Positions 61,611 through 64,000 of a stretch of DNA of 64,000 nucleotides are shown here, piece by piece (position 1 is the first letter of the stretch; the number at the start of each line of letters is the position of its first letter). Origin of the DNA: Vibrio celticus. GTDB lineage: Bacteria > Pseudomonadota > Gammaproteobacteria > Enterobacterales > Vibrionaceae. The translations under genes and the position numbers were made by a program. The stretch is taken from assembly GCF_024347335.1 (NCBI RefSeq), contig NZ_AP025464.1, positions 496,001 through 560,000 on the forward strand. Direction: 5' to 3'. The notes under the pieces were generated by a model. It was not told the DNA's origin and ran no database searches. It saw only the letters and a list, made by a program, of their open reading frames with translations.

Positions 61611-62738
61611 TTAGTAACTAGCAAGGAAATTGATGGATGCACCCATTGCATTTTCATTCGTGTAGTTAACACTTAGATCTAGCTGAAACAAGTTCAATGG
61701 CGAGATACCAACACCAGCTGTCACTGTTCCTTCTGAATCAGAGTAAGCCAGGTTCTTGTAATACCCTCCCCTTAGCTTAAGCTGACGTAACAGGTCGACT
61801 TCAGTACCAACACGAATCATCTGTTCGTTGTCTTCGAACGAAGTAAACTTCTCTGTCTCGTTTAGGTCGTAATCAACACTCAACGTAAAGTAATCAGAAA
61901 CGATACCTGCCCCGACAGTGTAAACAGGCTCTAATTTGTAGGCGTATTGTCCTCCAACTGAACGTCCGGAGATTACTGTTGTCGTGTCTTTTGTTTCGAT
62001 GTCTCGAGAGATTAAGTTAGTCGCTGCGAATCCAACTCTAAACGGGCCAAAGAACCACAGGGCGCCAGCATCTATATTAAAAGCCGTTTCACCGTCACCA
62101 TTTTCGCGTACGTCAGACAAGTCATAATTATTGACCGATGCAACATAATTGTACGTGTAGATACGCTGTAGTTTCGGTGAGATGCCAAACGATAAGTGAT
62201 GCCCCATAAAAGTTTGATACTTCGCTAAAGAAAGACCAACTTCAGCAACTCCAATTGAAACCGATTCTACTGCCGAGCGCTGCAAATTATCCGTGTCACT
62301 TCCCGACGTATATACATCTGGTGTAACAAAACTTTCAGTGTATGCTTTACCAAATATATTGGCTGCAATATACTGATTAGGTAGTGCAAAAGCTACCACG
62401 CCACCTAAATCAAAGTTCGCTTGATTACCATCAAGTTTCTTCAATCCATCTGTAATATCACTGCCTGAAGCATCGAGTACCGCATCGATGTTAGACTTCA
62501 TGTCGTTAGGGTCATTGTAATTACCGCCAAAACTTGGCGCAATCATTCCCACGTCATCATTACGACGATAAATAGCTACTAGTGCTGGGTTATAGAATGG
62601 AGCGGTTAGGAAGTTAGCCGAAACAACACCCACACCACCCATCGCATCACCACGCGCTTCAATGGCGTAGTTTGCTGCTGAAAGAGGAAGACTGGCGAAT
62701 GCAATTGACGCTGCGAGTAGTTTAGTAGTTTTTTTCAT
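61611..62738 (-). CDS. vxrD: TraF-like outer-membrane protein VxrD
   Basis: A 375-residue exported protein of the TraF_2 / conjugal-transfer-TraF-like outer-membrane family. The signal peptide ends at PLSAA (about 21). EARGDAMGGVGVVSANFLTAPFYNPALVA (about 27-55) is the family start. The rest is beta-rich with amphipathic strands ending in an aromatic residue, like FadL-type barrels. No conjugation genes are nearby. Position between vxrC and vxrE gives the symbol by comparison with the V. cholerae vxrABCDE operon. Confidence 0.8.
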   Translation of the reverse strand: MKKTTKLLAASIAFASLPLSAANYAIEARGDAMGGVGVVSANFLTAPFYNPALVAIYRRNDDVGMIAPSFGGNYNDPNDMKSNIDAVLDASGSDITDGLKKLDGNQANFDLGGVVAFALPNQYIAANIFGKAYTESFVTPDVYTSGSDTDNLQRSAVESVSIGVAEVGLSLAKYQTFMGHHLSFGISPKLQRIYTYNYVASVNNYDLSDVRENGDGETAFNIDAGALWFFGPFRVGFAATNLISRDIETKDTTTVISGRSVGGQYAYKLEPVYTVGAGIVSDYFTLSVDYDLNETEKFTSFEDNEQMIRVGTEVDLLRQLKLRGGYYKNLAYSDSEGTVTAGVGISPLNLFQLDLSVNYTNENAMGASINFLASY

Positions 62739-62787
62739 GCCGTTTATCTTTGTTTGATCCGTACATAGTTAACGGCACAATTTTAAA

Positions 62788-63675
62788 TTACTTTAGCTCT
62801 TCTTCGCTAGAAATATCATAAGTTTTGCTGATAGTTTGTGCTTGTTCTATCGCTATGTCGCCTTGCCAGCGTGAATGCACCATTGAAACCGCCAAGACAT
62901 AGCGATCATTGGGAAGTTCTTCTCCAGTGAGGTTCATTGGATAATCAGATTCGTAGCTCTTGCCCCACACCTGTTCATAGTGTTCATCAACGTAATCGTA
63001 CAAACCGATTTCAAGCTTAGGGAGCGGACAATAAGGATTGAGTAGTTCTTTTTTATCGATTCGCCACGTGTCTTTTGATGCCCAGCGAACTTGTTGACGC
63101 ATGGCAACTTCACCCAAAACAACCCAAGTGCTCCAAGACTTTCCGCCATCACCTTTAACGCTTAAACGGTATAAACCGGATTCAAGTTGAGAGGCTAAAT
63201 TGTAACGCTTGCGGTATAGACTCACCGATGCGTTGTTAACCACTTCACTGTCTTTGGTTAACTCACTGTCCGAAGAAACGATCTTATCGACCCACTTCTC
63301 GAAGGTAATGTCTTGAATGTTGTTTTCGGATTCAACATTAATCGATACACGAAAGGTATCTCGGCCAGGGCTTTGAATGATGTGTCTTTTAACGACGACT
63401 GAACTAATCCAATCTGGGAGTGTTTTTCTAGTGAGAGTTTTACCACAATCTTTGTTCAATGCTTGATCGAACAGTTCATTGAGGTGATCTTCTCGTGATT
63501 GAGACGAGTTGATTTGCCAAACTTCCACTAATGAGTCAAACATCTGAGGTAAATCATTATCTAGCAGATGTTTATGAACTTGAGTCAGAGCATCGCTGCT
63601 CTTAAACCAATCCGTTGCTTGCGCGGTATTCGCTACGCAAGAAAACATTAATAGTGGAAGTAAGGCTAATCTCAT
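62788..63675 (-). CDS. vxrC: DUF2861 protein VxrC
   Basis: A 295-residue secreted periplasmic protein of the DUF2861 type. The signal peptide is about 1-20 (LALLPLLMFSCVANTAQA), with no lipobox at the cleavage point. Two Cys remain (NKDCGKTL and NPYCPLP). Its ATG overlaps the vxrB stop (TAATG), so it is coupled to the response regulator. In V. cholerae the operon controls type VI secretion and the reaction to cell-wall damage; VxrC itself has no known biochemistry. Confidence 0.85.
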   Translation of the reverse strand: MRLALLPLLMFSCVANTAQATDWFKSSDALTQVHKHLLDNDLPQMFDSLVEVWQINSSQSREDHLNELFDQALNKDCGKTLTRKTLPDWISSVVVKRHIIQSPGRDTFRVSINVESENNIQDITFEKWVDKIVSSDSELTKDSEVVNNASVSLYRKRYNLASQLESGLYRLSVKGDGGKSWSTWVVLGEVAMRQQVRWASKDTWRIDKKELLNPYCPLPKLEIGLYDYVDEHYEQVWGKSYESDYPMNLTGEELPNDRYVLAVSMVHSRWQGDIAIEQAQTISKTYDISSEEELK

Positions 63676-64000
63676 TACGCTTTCATCTTGTAACCAACGC
63701 CACGCAGCGTTTCAATTTCTAGACCCGGCAGTTTCTGTCTTAGTTGCAGAACATGCGTGTCTACCGTACGTGTTGTTGGGAAATGGTTGTAACCCCATAC
63801 ATGGTCAAGCAGTTCATCACGTGTAAACACACGTCCAAGGTTACTTGCCAAGAACAGTAGAAGGTCAAATTCAGTGCGCGTTAACGTTACTTCCTGTTCA
63901 TTGAAAAACACTTCACGTGTCGCTTTATCGATAACAAGATTCTGAGCGATAACTTTTGATGCATCTTGTTCTTCAGAATCTGGCAGGCGAAGTTGAGCAC
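63675..64000 (-). CDS. vxrB: OmpR-family response regulator VxrB, C-terminal part
   Basis: Only the DNA-binding half is in the window; the frame is open to base 64000, so the gene continues beyond it. The winged helix shows EVTLTRTEFDLLLFLASNLGRVFTRDELLDHVWGY and RTVDTHVLQLRQKL, ending RGVGYKMKA, all standard for OmpR/PhoB regulators. The neighbouring vxrC, D and E support the name. The receiver domain and partner kinase vxrA are outside the window. Confidence 0.88.
   Translation of the reverse strand, partial: AQLRLPDSEEQDASKVIAQNLVIDKATREVFFNEQEVTLTRTEFDLLLFLASNLGRVFTRDELLDHVWGYNHFPTTRTVDTHVLQLRQKLPGLEIETLRGVGYKMKA

Noticed and set aside
61611..62738. Conjugation gene traF
   Set aside because: The protein is TraF-like only by family name; it lies inside the vxr operon, with no transfer genes nearby.

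Overview
The window reads as Vibrio DNA. A splendidus-like species is possible, but that is only my inference from overall gene content. It most likely lies near the terminus of the second chromosome. The evidence for that is a dif-like XerC/XerD site at 43923, and a right half whose gene order (ddl, DUF3319, yciH, then vxrE-vxrD-vxrC-vxrB) recalls V. cholerae VCA0572 down to VCA0565 as I remember it. No rRNA, tRNA or CRISPR array was seen.

Left region (1-30.3 kb): chromosomal housekeeping and envelope genes. These are an M50 protease (cut by the window edge), an M48 lipoprotein protease, a hotdog thioesterase, an SgrR-like regulator with an EamA exporter, a 2OG-Fe(II) oxygenase, a DnaJ-related protein, an orphan penicillin-binding protein 2, an ABC-class ATPase, a GAF-GGDEF-EAL phosphodiesterase, FabV, and divergent tesA / ybbA-ybbP. 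A compact DnaA-box cluster follows, then an FAD oxidoreductase and the 5-oxoprolinase operon pxpA-pxpB-pxpC. Next is a translationally coupled TonB receptor / YfiR / YfiN-type diguanylate cyclase operon, then galE and a 24-residue membrane peptide gene.

Middle (30.3-43.8 kb): an IS3-family (IS150-like) element has inserted in the loop of a bidirectional terminator. It is followed by a Fur-box-controlled heme receptor (HupA-like) with a divergent LysR regulator (HupR-like), the acetyltransferase Pat, a SPOR lipoprotein and ddl. A group II intron sits between ddl and its terminator. Then come a tyrosine recombinase with altered catalytic residues, a DUF3319 gene and yciH.

Filamentous prophage (43.9-58.3 kb): flanked by two dif-like sites. 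Layout: repressor, operator/promoter region, rep, ssDNA-binding protein, two tiny coat-type proteins, major coat, terminator, pIII, pVI, Zot/pI, pIV secretin. A cargo end carries a membrane-anchored DUF2726 nuclease-like protein, a DUF2971 protein and a DUF3653 HTH protein. Zot/pI is split by an IS21-family element, and an IS4-family element sits just before the DUF2971 gene. The last codons of the phage repressor are supplied by the dif site itself.

Right end (58.3-64 kb): a long gene-free stretch with a LexA-type box, a membrane diguanylate cyclase, another gene-free stretch, and the 3' part of the vxr operon (vxrB cut by the window edge, vxrC, vxrD, vxrE), which in V. cholerae is tied to type VI secretion and cell-wall stress.
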